Shown piece after piece: positions 34,643 to 42,564 of a DNA stretch of 64,000 nt (positions are counted from its first letter, which is position 1; every line of letters begins with the position of its first letter). Location of the stretch: assembly GCA_030156255.1 (NCBI GenBank), contig JASGMV010000004.1, forward strand, positions 44,313 through 108,312, given 5' to 3'. The position numbers were made by a program, and so were the translations under genes. Source of the stretch: Desulfovibrionales bacterium. GTDB taxonomy: Bacteria > Desulfobacterota > Desulfovibrionia > Desulfovibrionales > Desulfovibrionaceae. The notes beneath the pieces are model-generated. The model had not been told where the DNA came from and did no database searches. It worked only from the letters and a program-made list of their open reading frames with translations.

Positions 34643-35143
34643 ATGGATACTGGCAAAATCAAGCGCGTCGCGGGGATCATCCTGCTCTGCTACAGTTGCA
34701 TTCCCATGGTCACGGCGGCCGCGATCCCTCTTTTGCCGTTGCCCGTCGCCTGGCGGGCGTCTTTCGCCGGATTGTATATCCTTTCCGGCGAGTTGTTCTT
34801 CGTTATCAGCGTGATGCTTTTGGGCAAGCCGTTCGTCCAAGGGATCAAGGACAAGCTCAAGCGGTGGTTTTTTCCGAAGCGGACGCCTCGCTCCCCCAAA
34901 CCCGTGGGCAAACTGCGGCATTACACCGGAGTCGTCTTGTTCTTTGCGAGCTTCGCGCCGTACTTCGCCAGTGAGGCTCGCTTGCTGTTCGGAGAGGTTC
35001 CAGACGCCGGCCTGCGTTGGGTGGTGGCCGGTTTGTTGGCCGGCGACGTGATGTTCGTGCTCAGCCTGCTGCTTTTGGGTTCGCCTTTTTGGAGGGGGCT
35101 CCGGAATTTGTTCGTGTGGACGCCGCCCACGCCTCAAGAATGA
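34643..35143 (+). CDS. Small four-helix membrane protein with internal duplication (transporter-suffix-domain type)
   Basis: A 166-residue inner-membrane protein. It consists of two similar halves: IILLCYSCIPMVTAAAIPLL with ILSGELFFVISVMLLGKPF, and VVLFFASFAPYFASEARLLF with LLAGDVMFVLSLLLLGSPF. Each half ends in the pattern LLLG(K/S)PF followed by a basic cytoplasmic tail. It resembles the small proteins annotated as transporter suffix domain proteins. The function is unknown. The ribosome binding site GGGGGA precedes the ATG at 34643, just after the repeat. Confidence 0.7.
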   Translation: MDTGKIKRVAGIILLCYSCIPMVTAAAIPLLPLPVAWRASFAGLYILSGELFFVISVMLLGKPFVQGIKDKLKRWFFPKRTPRSPKPVGKLRHYTGVVLFFASFAPYFASEARLLFGEVPDAGLRWVVAGLLAGDVMFVLSLLLLGSPFWRGLRNLFVWTPPTPQE

Positions 35144-35156
35144 GGCGCGCCGGACG

Positions 35157-35771
35157 TCAATCCCAGAACAGATAGCGCGCCAGCATGTCCGACATCTCGC
35201 CGATCAGCCGTTCCTCTTCAATGTCGGATTTGAAAATGACGATCTGGTGGGCCAGGGCCTCCAGGGAAAGCTGGACCGCCTGGGCCGCGGCCTTCAGGTC
35301 GTAGGGCCGCACCATGGGCGCCATGGACCGGAAAAGCTGCTTGATGCGGTCGTTGACCCGATCCTCCCTTTGCTGCACCATTTCGGCCACGTCCGGGTCC
35401 GTGAGCTGCAAGGCTAGAATTTCCCGGTGGAAGGCCCAATGCTTCCGATGGCTGTCCACCACCCGCCGGGCGATCGACTCCGCCAGCCTCCGGGACGCCT
35501 GCTTGTCCGCGGCCAGCGCGGGCCCGGCGAGGAGGCCGTCGAACATCCGGTGCTCCAGGTCCCGGCATATCTCCAGAAAAAGCGCCTTCTTGTCCTCGAA
35601 GTATCGATAGAACGTTCCGACGGATTGCTGGGCCTCGGCGGCGATACCTTTGGCCGTGACCCGCTGGTAGCCGTAGTTGGAGAAGGCCTTGAGTCCTGCC
35701 GCCAGCAGGCTTTTCCTCGTCTGCTCGGCGCGGGCCTGCCGCGGTTCGGCGCGATTGCCGTCCTGGCTCAC
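35157..35771 (-). CDS. TetR family transcriptional regulator
   Basis: A 204-residue repressor-type protein. Residues about 15-62 form the TetR helix-turn-helix (LLAAGLKAFSNYGYQRVTAK and GTFYRYFEDKKALF). The C-terminal 140 residues are the helical ligand-binding and dimerisation part. It starts with GTG overlapping the TGA of the upstream methyltransferase, so it is co-translated with it and probably regulates its own operon. Ligand is unknown. Confidence 0.9.
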   Translation of the reverse strand: MSQDGNRAEPRQARAEQTRKSLLAAGLKAFSNYGYQRVTAKGIAAEAQQSVGTFYRYFEDKKALFLEICRDLEHRMFDGLLAGPALAADKQASRRLAESIARRVVDSHRKHWAFHREILALQLTDPDVAEMVQQREDRVNDRIKQLFRSMAPMVRPYDLKAAAQAVQLSLEALAHQIVIFKSDIEEERLIGEMSDMLARYLFWD

Positions 35772-36358
35772 GACCGCGCCTTTCGGTTGGCGAGTTGCAG
35801 CATGATGCAGCGTTCGCCAGTCAGCGTGGGGCGCTCGGCGATTTCGAATCCGGCGTCCGCCGCTAAGTCGAGTTCGGCCTGAAACTGCGTCTCAGGGACG
35901 TGGAAAGAGGGCTCCATGACGTAGAGCAGGCCTGTTGGGGTGAGGCTTTCCGCAGTCTCGGCGAAGAAGCCAGCCGGGTCCGGCGTTTCGTGGACAACGT
36001 TGGCCGCGAGAATGAAATCCAGCGGACCGGAGAGGCCCAGCCTCTCGGCGCGGCAAGGCGTCGTTTCCGCGCGGTCGGCGAGCCCCGCTTTGCGAAGACG
36101 CGCCATGGTCTTGTCCAACATCTTTTGTTGGAGATCGACGGCCAGCACCCGGCCCTGGGGACCGACCAACCGGGCCAGGCCCATGGTGAAATGGCCGAAT
36201 CCGCAGCCTATGTCCGCGACGCTCATGCCGGGCCGAACATAGGGAGCGAGGGTCTTGTCCGCCGGGTGGACCATGCGGCGCAGGCTATTGTCGAACGTAT
36301 AGGCCAGCCACCATGGGCAGACGTGGTGGGATTTTTTCGATTGGCTTTGCGGAGGCAT
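35768..36358 (-). CDS. Class I SAM-dependent methyltransferase
   Basis: A 196-residue methyltransferase of the small UbiE/arsenite-type fold. SAM motif I reads VADIGCGFGHFTMGLA (about 47-62), followed by VLAVDLQQKML and ANVVHETPDP. GGAG lies upstream of the ATG. It is cotranscribed with the TetR gene. The substrate is unknown; the pairing with a regulator suggests detoxification of a small molecule. Confidence 0.85.
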   Translation of the reverse strand: MPPQSQSKKSHHVCPWWLAYTFDNSLRRMVHPADKTLAPYVRPGMSVADIGCGFGHFTMGLARLVGPQGRVLAVDLQQKMLDKTMARLRKAGLADRAETTPCRAERLGLSGPLDFILAANVVHETPDPAGFFAETAESLTPTGLLYVMEPSFHVPETQFQAELDLAADAGFEIAERPTLTGERCIMLQLANRKARS

Positions 36359-36714
36359 GGGGTGTTCTCCAAATTAGAGGATGCTCTCTATAAAGATGAA
36401 TATGAGCTCCAGTTCATTTTTTCAAGAGAGAAGGGCCGTAAAATTCATATTGTAACCTATTGTCAAAAACTGATGGCGAGACGTCGTCCGAAAATTTTTT
36501 GGATAGGCGCAAGCGGGGTCAGGGTCTGCGATCTTCGCGCGAGGCCGGGGCCGCCGCCGTGTTACGGCGTACAGTCCCCGAGCGCGCCTCGTCAAACCCG
36601 GGATGGCGGCTTGCGGCGACGAAAGACTCCGACGGCCTTCCGACAAAGAGCGCCCCGCCGTTTGTTGTGGATGCGGGCTCCCGAGAGTATGCTTCGATCC
36701 AGGCAAGGAGAGGA
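36359..36714. other. Divergent intergenic region
   Basis: About 355 bases. The left third holds the methyltransferase/TetR leader and operator candidate (36396-36417) and is AT-rich; the rest resembles degraded coding DNA without a supported gene. Confidence 0.4.
36396..36417 (-). promoter_or_regulatory. Candidate TetR operator
   Basis: ATGAA and TTCAT arms flank a GAGCTC centre in a 22-base near-palindrome, 38 bases upstream of the methyltransferase start. On the minus strand TTGAAA just before it could be a -35 box, so binding would block initiation. Confidence 0.4.
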
Positions 36715-37728
36715 ATGGTGCGAAAGCTCAAGATCGTCAATCATCCCGAGGGCGACAGGCCTTTTTCGGAATACGGGATCGGGGTTTCCAAGGCGGGCTC
36801 CAGGGCTTCCCGGGTTATCCGGGCGCTGCTCGCCCGAAAGGAGTTCGCCAAGTCCCGGCGGCAGTGGCTTTATGACGGCCCGTGGCCGCAGGTGGGCCGC
36901 GAGGATCTCCTGCGGGCGCACGATGCGGCCTTCGTGGACGAATTTTTGTCCGACGCTCCGGAAAGGATTCTGGTGCAGGCCTACGAACTGGAGGACGAAG
37001 CGGGCAACCCCCGACGATTCGATCCGGACAAGGCCGAACGGCCGCTGCGGGACCTGGTGCCCAGAGCCATGGCCCAGACGGAGGGAACGCTGCAAGCCTG
37101 CAACTTGGCCTTGGCCGCCGGGTTCGCCTATTACCTGGGCGGCGGCATGCATCACGCCGGCCGGGCCCAGTGCTGGGGATTCTGTCCGGTGAACGACGTC
37201 GTCGTAGCCGCCCGCCGGCTTCAGGCCGAAGGCGCGGTGCGGCGGGTCTGGATCGTGGACACGGACGCCCACCGCAGCGACGGCTCGGCCGAAATTCTGC
37301 TGGGCGATCCGACCATTTTGAATCTGAGTATCCACATGGCCGCCGGCTGGCCCCTGGACGGCCCGCTTTTCGACGCCGACGGCCGCCTGGCGCGCTGCCG
37401 CTATCCGACCACGGTGGACATTCCCATCCAGGAGGGCGGCGAGGAAATGTATTGCGAGGCCCTGAGCCGAGGTCTGGCCTTGTTGGAGACCTTGTCGCTT
37501 CAACCGCCGGATTTGGCCGTCGTGGTCGCCGGGGGCGACCCCTGGGAGCAGGACGGACTGGAGAGCTCCAAATTGCTGCGCCTGACCCAGGAGCAGATGC
37601 TCGCGCGCGATTTGCTGGTGTACGACTTTCTTTCGGACCGCGGGATTCCCCAGGCGTGGCTGATGGCCGGGGGATACGGGGCCGAGTCGTGGAAAATTCC
37701 CTACCAATTCTTGACGGCCCTGGCGTAA
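36715..37728 (+). CDS. Histone deacetylase-fold amidohydrolase
   Basis: A 337-residue enzyme of the arginase/deacetylase fold. Active-site features are in place: GGGMHHA (about 142), GFCPVND, the zinc-binding VDTDAHRSDG, AGGDPWEQDGL (third zinc ligand) and GGYG near the C-terminus. Bacterial members deacetylate acetoin-related, polyamine or other small acyl amides. AGGCAAGGAGAGGA precedes ATG 36715; a longer upstream frame is unlikely. The next gene starts 29 bases later, so the two form an operon. The substrate is unknown. Confidence 0.85.
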   Translation: MVRKLKIVNHPEGDRPFSEYGIGVSKAGSRASRVIRALLARKEFAKSRRQWLYDGPWPQVGREDLLRAHDAAFVDEFLSDAPERILVQAYELEDEAGNPRRFDPDKAERPLRDLVPRAMAQTEGTLQACNLALAAGFAYYLGGGMHHAGRAQCWGFCPVNDVVVAARRLQAEGAVRRVWIVDTDAHRSDGSAEILLGDPTILNLSIHMAAGWPLDGPLFDADGRLARCRYPTTVDIPIQEGGEEMYCEALSRGLALLETLSLQPPDLAVVVAGGDPWEQDGLESSKLLRLTQEQMLARDLLVYDFLSDRGIPQAWLMAGGYGAESWKIPYQFLTALA

Positions 37729-37757
37729 CGCGGGTTGTCGACGAGAAAGGAGCGCTT

Positions 37758-38228
37758 ATGGGACTGCGGGAGGAACTCCATGCGGCCAATGAGAACCGGG
37801 CCGTCGTGTTGGCGTTGTTGCTGGACGAACTGGAGGCGGAAGTCGGTCCGGAGCGGGCCGAGGAGATCATGCAGCGGGCCATCCGCCGCCGCGGAGCGTT
37901 GCTCGGAAAACAATACGAGGCTTACGCTCCCGACGACTTCGACGGGTTGCGAGAGGCGTTCGTGGGAGGCATACCCGACGAAGGCCGGCTTTTCGAGCCG
38001 GAGGTCAAGTCGTGCGGGCCGGACGGTCTGGTGGTCGAGTTTTCGAATTGCCCGCTGAAGAACGCTTGGCGCAAGATGGGGTTGTCCGAGGAGCGCTGCG
38101 CCCGATTGTGCGGCGTCGCCCGCGTGGTGGATAACGGAACCTTTGAGAGTGCGGGATTCGACTTCGAGGTGAGCGCCCTGCCCGAAGGCGAGGAGCGCTG
38201 CACGTTGCGCATCTCGCCGAAACGCTAG
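37758..38228 (+). CDS. L-2-amino-thiazoline-4-carboxylic acid hydrolase-like protein
   Basis: A 156-residue cytoplasmic protein. It shows EELHAANENRAVVLALLLDEL near the start, then VEFSNCPLKNAWRKMGLSEE and RCARLCGVARVVDNGTF, the conserved cysteine pattern of the ATC-hydrolase family. The family is named after one step in cysteine-analogue metabolism in Pseudomonas; most members have unknown substrates. AAAGGAGCGCTT precedes the ATG. Downstream of the deacetylase-fold gene. Confidence 0.75.
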   Translation: MGLREELHAANENRAVVLALLLDELEAEVGPERAEEIMQRAIRRRGALLGKQYEAYAPDDFDGLREAFVGGIPDEGRLFEPEVKSCGPDGLVVEFSNCPLKNAWRKMGLSEERCARLCGVARVVDNGTFESAGFDFEVSALPEGEERCTLRISPKR

Positions 38229-38243
38229 CCGGTCCGGCCAAGC

Positions 38244-38702
38244 CTACTCGAAGCTGAATTCGATCACGAAAGCGCCGCCTTCGGCGGTGAAGGGGATGGC
38301 CATCACCGGCTCGTTGGTGGCGTGGGAAATCGTGTGCTTGTCACCCATGATCACGGTGGGCGTACCGCCCTGGAAGGTCATGCCCATAGCCGAAAGGCCG
38401 GCTCGGGCCTGTCCGGAGATCATGTTGGTGATTTCGCCCACGGCGTCTTTGACGTCTTGGAGCAGGTCCTGGATATCGTCGCCGAGCATGTTCTTGACGA
38501 TGGTGACGGCCAGCTTCTTATCGAAGGAAATGGACACGCTGCCGATTTTGTCGCCGGTGAGCCCGACGACCCCGGTTACGTCGCCGGTGGCGATGTTGTT
38601 CTTCTTGACATACGGCCGGCCGGCCTTGGGATCGACCATGGCCATCATGCTCAAAACGTCTTTGGTGGCTTTGATGAAAGGCTTCGCGAGTTCGACATCC
38701 AT
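38244..38702 (-). CDS. CheX-type chemotaxis protein (CheY phosphatase)
   Basis: A 152-residue protein of the CheC/CheX family, which dephosphorylates CheY-P. The active-site helix reads VGEITNMISGQAR (E-x-x-N) and the protein ends with VMAIPFTAEGGAFVIEFSF. AAGGAG lies nine bases before ATG 38702; a TTG ten codons upstream is less likely. It stands alone, convergent with the ATC-hydrolase-like gene. Confidence 0.85.
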   Translation of the reverse strand: MDVELAKPFIKATKDVLSMMAMVDPKAGRPYVKKNNIATGDVTGVVGLTGDKIGSVSISFDKKLAVTIVKNMLGDDIQDLLQDVKDAVGEITNMISGQARAGLSAMGMTFQGGTPTVIMGDKHTISHATNEPVMAIPFTAEGGAFVIEFSFE

Positions 38703-39043
38703 GTTCAGCGGCTCCTTGAATCCTTTGGCCAAGTTTAGGGATTTTATGTCAGCATACAGGGCATGTCAAACCCCTAGGCCGCCTTGTTTTGTCGGATGTT
38801 CATTTCGGATGGGTTGCAAGACAGGCTCCATGGATGGACGATGTTTCGATATCCCCGTTCATACAGGCTCCCGGTCGAAGCGCCTGAGCAATGGCGATCG
38901 GCGATCTTCCCGGTTGCGGATGCGCCCGTACGGCTCGCCTCGACGGCCGCGCCGGGACCTCGGGGCGCGCGTAGGTAGGGACGAATGAAAGCCGGCATGG
39001 ACCTGCCAACCGTTCCTGGCGTTCGTTGGCGAGTGTTTGCCCA
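38703..39043. other. Intergenic region
   Basis: About 340 bases between the CheX gene and the kinase gene, which are transcribed in the same direction. No signal recognised. Confidence 0.5.
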
Positions 39044-40615
39044 TCAGGCCTCCGCGACGGTTTCGGCGGGGTCGGCTCCGGGCTCCTTTTCGTCTGCATC
39101 CTGCTGCGCGTCTTCGGGGGCGGACAATACGGCCGGAAATTGCAGCGTCACGGTGGCGCCTTGGCCCTCCACGCTGGCGATGTCGATGGAGCCGCCCAGT
39201 TCCTCCATGATTTTTTTGATCATGGCCAACCCGAGCCCGCAGCCCTTCTCCTTGGTGGTGAAGAAAGGGCTGAAGACCTGCTCCAGCTCCTTTTCGGACA
39301 TGCCGCAGCCGGAGTCGGTGACCAGAAGCTGCACCGTGTCGCCGTGCAGCCTGGTCCGGATGACGATCTCTCCGCCGTCCTCCATGGCCTCCATGGAGTT
39401 GCGCAGCAGATTCACCAGGCATTGCTTGGCGGCTTCGGGCTCCGCTCTGGCCATGGGCAGGTTTTCCTGGCAGTCCAGCCGGAACGTATAGCCCTGCTTG
39501 GAGTAGCCGATGGACATGAGCTCCACGGTCGAGCGGGCCATGTCGGCCAGGTCCGCTTTGCCTTCCAGGGGCTTGCTCGGCCGGGCGAAGTTCAGGATGC
39601 TGGTCAGCAGATGGTCCAGGCGGGCGGCCTCCTCCTTGATGATGCGCAGCTTGTCCTGCTCCTTGTCCTCCAGGTTCGAAGATTTGAGCAGGGAGTTGGT
39701 GAATCCGGCGATGGCGAAGAGCGGGTTGCGGATTTCGTGGGCCAGATACGTGGACATCTCTCCGATGAGCGCCAGCTTGTCGGACTGTTGCTGGCGTCGC
39801 TCCCGTCGAGTGCGGTCGGTGATGTCCCTGTGGATGATCATGACGTGGGTCAGGCTCCCGAACGGATTGCGGATGGGATAGGAGTAGATTCGGAAATATT
39901 GGAGCCTGCCCTGTTTGTCTACTCGAGTGACCAGGGTTTCGGCCTGTTTGCCCGTGGCCACGGTTTCCTGGAGCGGGCAGGTCGGCTCCGGTCCGTTGCA
40001 GAATCTCGCCCCGTCCGGTTGGCTCTGAATTTCCCAGCAGCGGTGGCCGAGCAGGGCTGCTTTGGATATATGGGCGCGTTCGGCCACGTTTTTGTTCATG
40101 TCCACCACTCGCCCGTCGGGAGTGAGAACGAGAATGTCTTCCTTGAATTCGTCGACGATGGTCTGCAGCAGAACGCGCTGGCGATCCAGATTGACCTGGC
40201 AGTGGGCCGTGACCTTGGCCATGTCGTGCAGGCCGCAGAGAAAAATGGACGCTGTATGGTCCACCAGCGAGATATGGTCCGGCAGCCGCTCCCTCAGGTT
40301 TTTCTGGGGACGGGAGCCCACCAGCTCCACCACCATGTCGAGGTCCGGATGTTTGGCCAGCATTTCCTCCAGGGTGTCGTACACCGGGGCTCCGGTGCGC
40401 CGCACGTGCTCCAGCCGAGCTCGGCTCGGCCCGGGTTCGGCCACGGCCTCCAGCCGCATGGGAGGCATGAATTCCTGGTAGGTTTCGTTGTGGATGATAT
40501 CCATGATCGAACGGAATCCGGGCCCGGTGCCGAGAATTCCGATGCGGAACACCTTGCCGTCAAGCTCCCATAGGCAGAACTCGTCGCCGCCGAGGGTGAT
40601 TTTGTTGTCCTGCAT
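39044..40615 (-). CDS. Sensor histidine kinase with NAD-binding-like input domain and PAS
   Basis: A 523-residue soluble kinase with no transmembrane segment. Residues about 20-130 read as a Rossmann-like domain: FRIGILGTGPGF (dinucleotide-binding glycine pattern) followed by LDMVVELVG, which resembles the NAD domain of homoserine dehydrogenase. PAS follows (about 150-265), then HisKA with phospho-acceptor H293 in LAHEIRNPLF, and HATPase_c (N box NLLRNSMEAM, DSGCGM, GCGLGLA). The C-terminal 25 residues are acidic. Input may be nucleotide ratio or a metabolite. AAGGA precedes ATG 40615. No response regulator is adjacent. The 83-residue gene lies 44 bases upstream in the same direction. Confidence 0.88.
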   Translation of the reverse strand: MQDNKITLGGDEFCLWELDGKVFRIGILGTGPGFRSIMDIIHNETYQEFMPPMRLEAVAEPGPSRARLEHVRRTGAPVYDTLEEMLAKHPDLDMVVELVGSRPQKNLRERLPDHISLVDHTASIFLCGLHDMAKVTAHCQVNLDRQRVLLQTIVDEFKEDILVLTPDGRVVDMNKNVAERAHISKAALLGHRCWEIQSQPDGARFCNGPEPTCPLQETVATGKQAETLVTRVDKQGRLQYFRIYSYPIRNPFGSLTHVMIIHRDITDRTRRERRQQQSDKLALIGEMSTYLAHEIRNPLFAIAGFTNSLLKSSNLEDKEQDKLRIIKEEAARLDHLLTSILNFARPSKPLEGKADLADMARSTVELMSIGYSKQGYTFRLDCQENLPMARAEPEAAKQCLVNLLRNSMEAMEDGGEIVIRTRLHGDTVQLLVTDSGCGMSEKELEQVFSPFFTTKEKGCGLGLAMIKKIMEELGGSIDIASVEGQGATVTLQFPAVLSAPEDAQQDADEKEPGADPAETVAEA

Positions 40616-40659
40616 GATGCGGTCCTTGTGGTCGCGCGCGGCTTCGCCTTCGCGCCGGA

Positions 40660-40911
40660 TCAATCCTTTCTGACCTCCAGGAAATGGTCGCGCGCGGTCA
40701 GGCGATAGACCCCGGCCGCCGCGCGAAGCACGTAGCTGTCCCCGGTTTCCAGACGGGCGACGGGCAGGGGCTCGTCGTCCAGGACCACGCATTTGGCGTC
40801 CAGGTCCCATTCCCAGCGCAAAACCGAACCGTCGCGGAGCACGAATTCTTCTTGCTCCTGCAGGCTGGCGTTGGATTGATCCTCTTCGTAACAGCGCAAT
40901 AACGTCCTCAT
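40660..40911 (-). CDS. Small protein of unknown function
   Basis: An 83-residue protein (MRTLLRCYEEDQSNASLQEQ), with a predicted all-beta C-terminal part (VLRWEWDLDAKCVVL, GVYRLTARDHFLEV). No family is recognised. No clear ribosome binding site lies before ATG 40911, and longer in-frame starts exist, but the text upstream is not coding-like. It is cotranscribed with the sensor kinase and may be its accessory protein. Confidence 0.5.
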   Translation of the reverse strand: MRTLLRCYEEDQSNASLQEQEEFVLRDGSVLRWEWDLDAKCVVLDDEPLPVARLETGDSYVLRAAAGVYRLTARDHFLEVRKD

Positions 40912-41226
40912 ATAAAGAACGGCAAAGCAGAATCGGCGCCAGCCTCGGCCGATGCAAAAGCGTGGCGCGCCGCCCGAATTCGGGAGAGGCTTCGCAACGC
41001 CGGATCGCGAACCCCATGAATCCCTTGACGGTGTGTAAAAGATTTTGACGTTTTCGCCTGACGCGTGGCCAGTCTGCGCCGCCGCGCCGTATGGCCGCGC
41101 GGGCTTCTTGCAGGCCGCTCGGCGCAATGGACGCCGCCGTATCGGCGGTAAGGGGGAGGACGCAAGGAAAACGGAAAGGCTTGGCGAAAAGAGCCGATCA
41201 CGGCTGCGGCTTCGGCGCAGCGGCGG
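40912..41226. other. Intergenic region between fliN-like gene and the small-protein/kinase operon
   Basis: About 315 bases. Holds the probable promoter of the kinase operon on the minus strand. I recognise no clear boxes. Confidence 0.4.
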
Positions 41227-41505
41227 CTACATGCCGAGGCTCTTTATGCGCTCTTCCGGGCTGATGATGTTGGTGATTCTGAAGGCGAATTGTTCGTTCT
41301 TGACGACGGTCTCGCCGCGGGCCACGAGTTTGCCGCCCACGAACATTTCCAGGGGCTCGCCGGCCAGCTTGTTCAGCTCGATGACCGTACCTTGCCCGAA
41401 TTGCATGATTTCATTGACCAGAAGCTTTGTTTTTCCCAAAATTACCGTCACGGTGAGGGGAATGTCCAGAATCCGCTCCATGTCGGGACTGCGCTTTTTG
41501 ACCAC
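41227..41505 (-). CDS. fliN: Flagellar motor switch protein FliN
   Basis: A 92-residue SpoA-domain protein: ILDIPLTVTVILGKTKLLVNEI, then FGQGTVIELNKLAGEPLEMFVGGKLVARGETVVKNEQFAFRIT, the full C-ring switch signature. GTG 41505 is preceded by CAGGAGGCGGCC; an upstream TTG is less likely. It is a single gene away from other flagellar genes, so the rest of the switch must be encoded elsewhere. A FliN/YscQ paralogue cannot be excluded. Confidence 0.9.
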   Translation of the reverse strand: MVKKRSPDMERILDIPLTVTVILGKTKLLVNEIMQFGQGTVIELNKLAGEPLEMFVGGKLVARGETVVKNEQFAFRITNIISPEERIKSLGM

Positions 41506-41631
41506 GGCCGCCTCCTGCGAAGGTTGCAATCAGGGATTCTTATAAAGGCTTGGACGGCCGGCTGTCAAAGCCCGCCGGCCGGGGCGGATGCGCCGGGTTG
41601 TTGGCAAGAATGCTTCAACCGGTTATTGATG

Positions 41632-41662
41632 GGAGCAAAATTTGTTAGAAATTTTGCGCTCC
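41632..41662. repeat. Short hairpin upstream of thyX
   Basis: GGAGCAAAATTT pairs with AAATTTTGC-GCTCC with a short bulge. It may act as terminator or belong to the TAGAGCA family; the evidence is weak. Confidence 0.35.
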
Positions 41663-41737
41663 GATGAATAGGTTGTTTCCGCTCAGAGTCCGGCCATTCG
41701 CCGCACGACCGCCCACCATCAACAACAGGAACTCGCC

Positions 41738-42475
41738 ATGCCCCGCGTCGGCCTTCGCGTAGAACTGCTTTCCATGACCCCCAACGCTTTGTCCCTGGTG
41801 TACGCCGCTTTCCGGCAATGCTACCACGCCGGTTTTGTCGGCGACATGTGGGAGCGGTTGTTGTCGGGACAAATTTCCCCGGAGAAACAAGCCGCTTTCG
41901 TCGCGGGCGTCATGGAGTCGGGCCATGACAGCCCGGTGGAGCACGTCAGCTTCTCCTTCGCCGTGGAAGGGGTCTCCCGGGCCTTGACCCATCAACTCGT
42001 ACGGCACCGCATCGCTTCCTACTCGCAGCAGTCCCAGCGCTACGTGAGCGCTGCGGACATGGATTACATTACGCCTCCGGCTATCGACCGGATTCCGGAG
42101 GCCAAGGCTCGTTTCGAGGCGTTCATGGACGAAGCGGCTCGGGCTTACCGCGACCTGCAGTCCATTCTGGAGGCGGCCGGCCGCGGCTCCAAGGCCAATG
42201 AGGACGCCCGGTTCGTTTTGCCGAACGCTGCGGAAAGCAAAATCGTGGTCACCATGAACGTGCGCAGCTTGTTGCATTTTTTCAATCTGCGCTGCTGCGA
42301 GCGGGCCCAATGGGAAATCCGCGCCCTGGCGCAATCCATGTTGGCGATCTGCAAAGAGGAACTGCCCGCCTTGTTCGCCACGGCCGGTCCGCGATGCGAG
42401 GCTTTGGGATTCTGCCCGGAGGCGCAACGATTCAGTTGCGGTCGGTATCCCACGCGAGCGGCGAGCTGTGAATGA
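41738..42475 (+). CDS. thyX: FAD-dependent thymidylate synthase
   Basis: Converts dUMP to dTMP with methylene-tetrahydrofolate and NADPH. The 245-residue enzyme has the ThyX signature RHRIASYSQQSQRY (RHRxxSxxxxSxR) at about 87-100, MESGHDSPVEHVSFSF, and NVRSLLHFFNLRCCERAQWEIR near the C-terminus. A short CAGGAA lies upstream of the ATG at 41738. It stands alone. Confidence 0.96.
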   Translation: MPRVGLRVELLSMTPNALSLVYAAFRQCYHAGFVGDMWERLLSGQISPEKQAAFVAGVMESGHDSPVEHVSFSFAVEGVSRALTHQLVRHRIASYSQQSQRYVSAADMDYITPPAIDRIPEAKARFEAFMDEAARAYRDLQSILEAAGRGSKANEDARFVLPNAAESKIVVTMNVRSLLHFFNLRCCERAQWEIRALAQSMLAICKEELPALFATAGPRCEALGFCPEAQRFSCGRYPTRAASCE

Positions 42476-42488
42476 TGCATTCAGGTCC

Positions 42489-42517
42489 TTGAAGGAGGTT
42501 GAACTTTAAGAGATAAT
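42489..42517 (+). promoter_or_regulatory. Sigma-70-type promoter of the envelope cluster
   Basis: TTGAAG (-35, 42489-42494), 17-base spacer, GATAAT (-10, 42512-42517). Transcription would start near 42524, 41 bases before the first gene of the five-gene cluster. Confidence 0.65.
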
Positions 42518-42564
42518 ATGAAATAGCTTCAAAAAAAATTGATTCGTCATACAAACTTTCCAAG

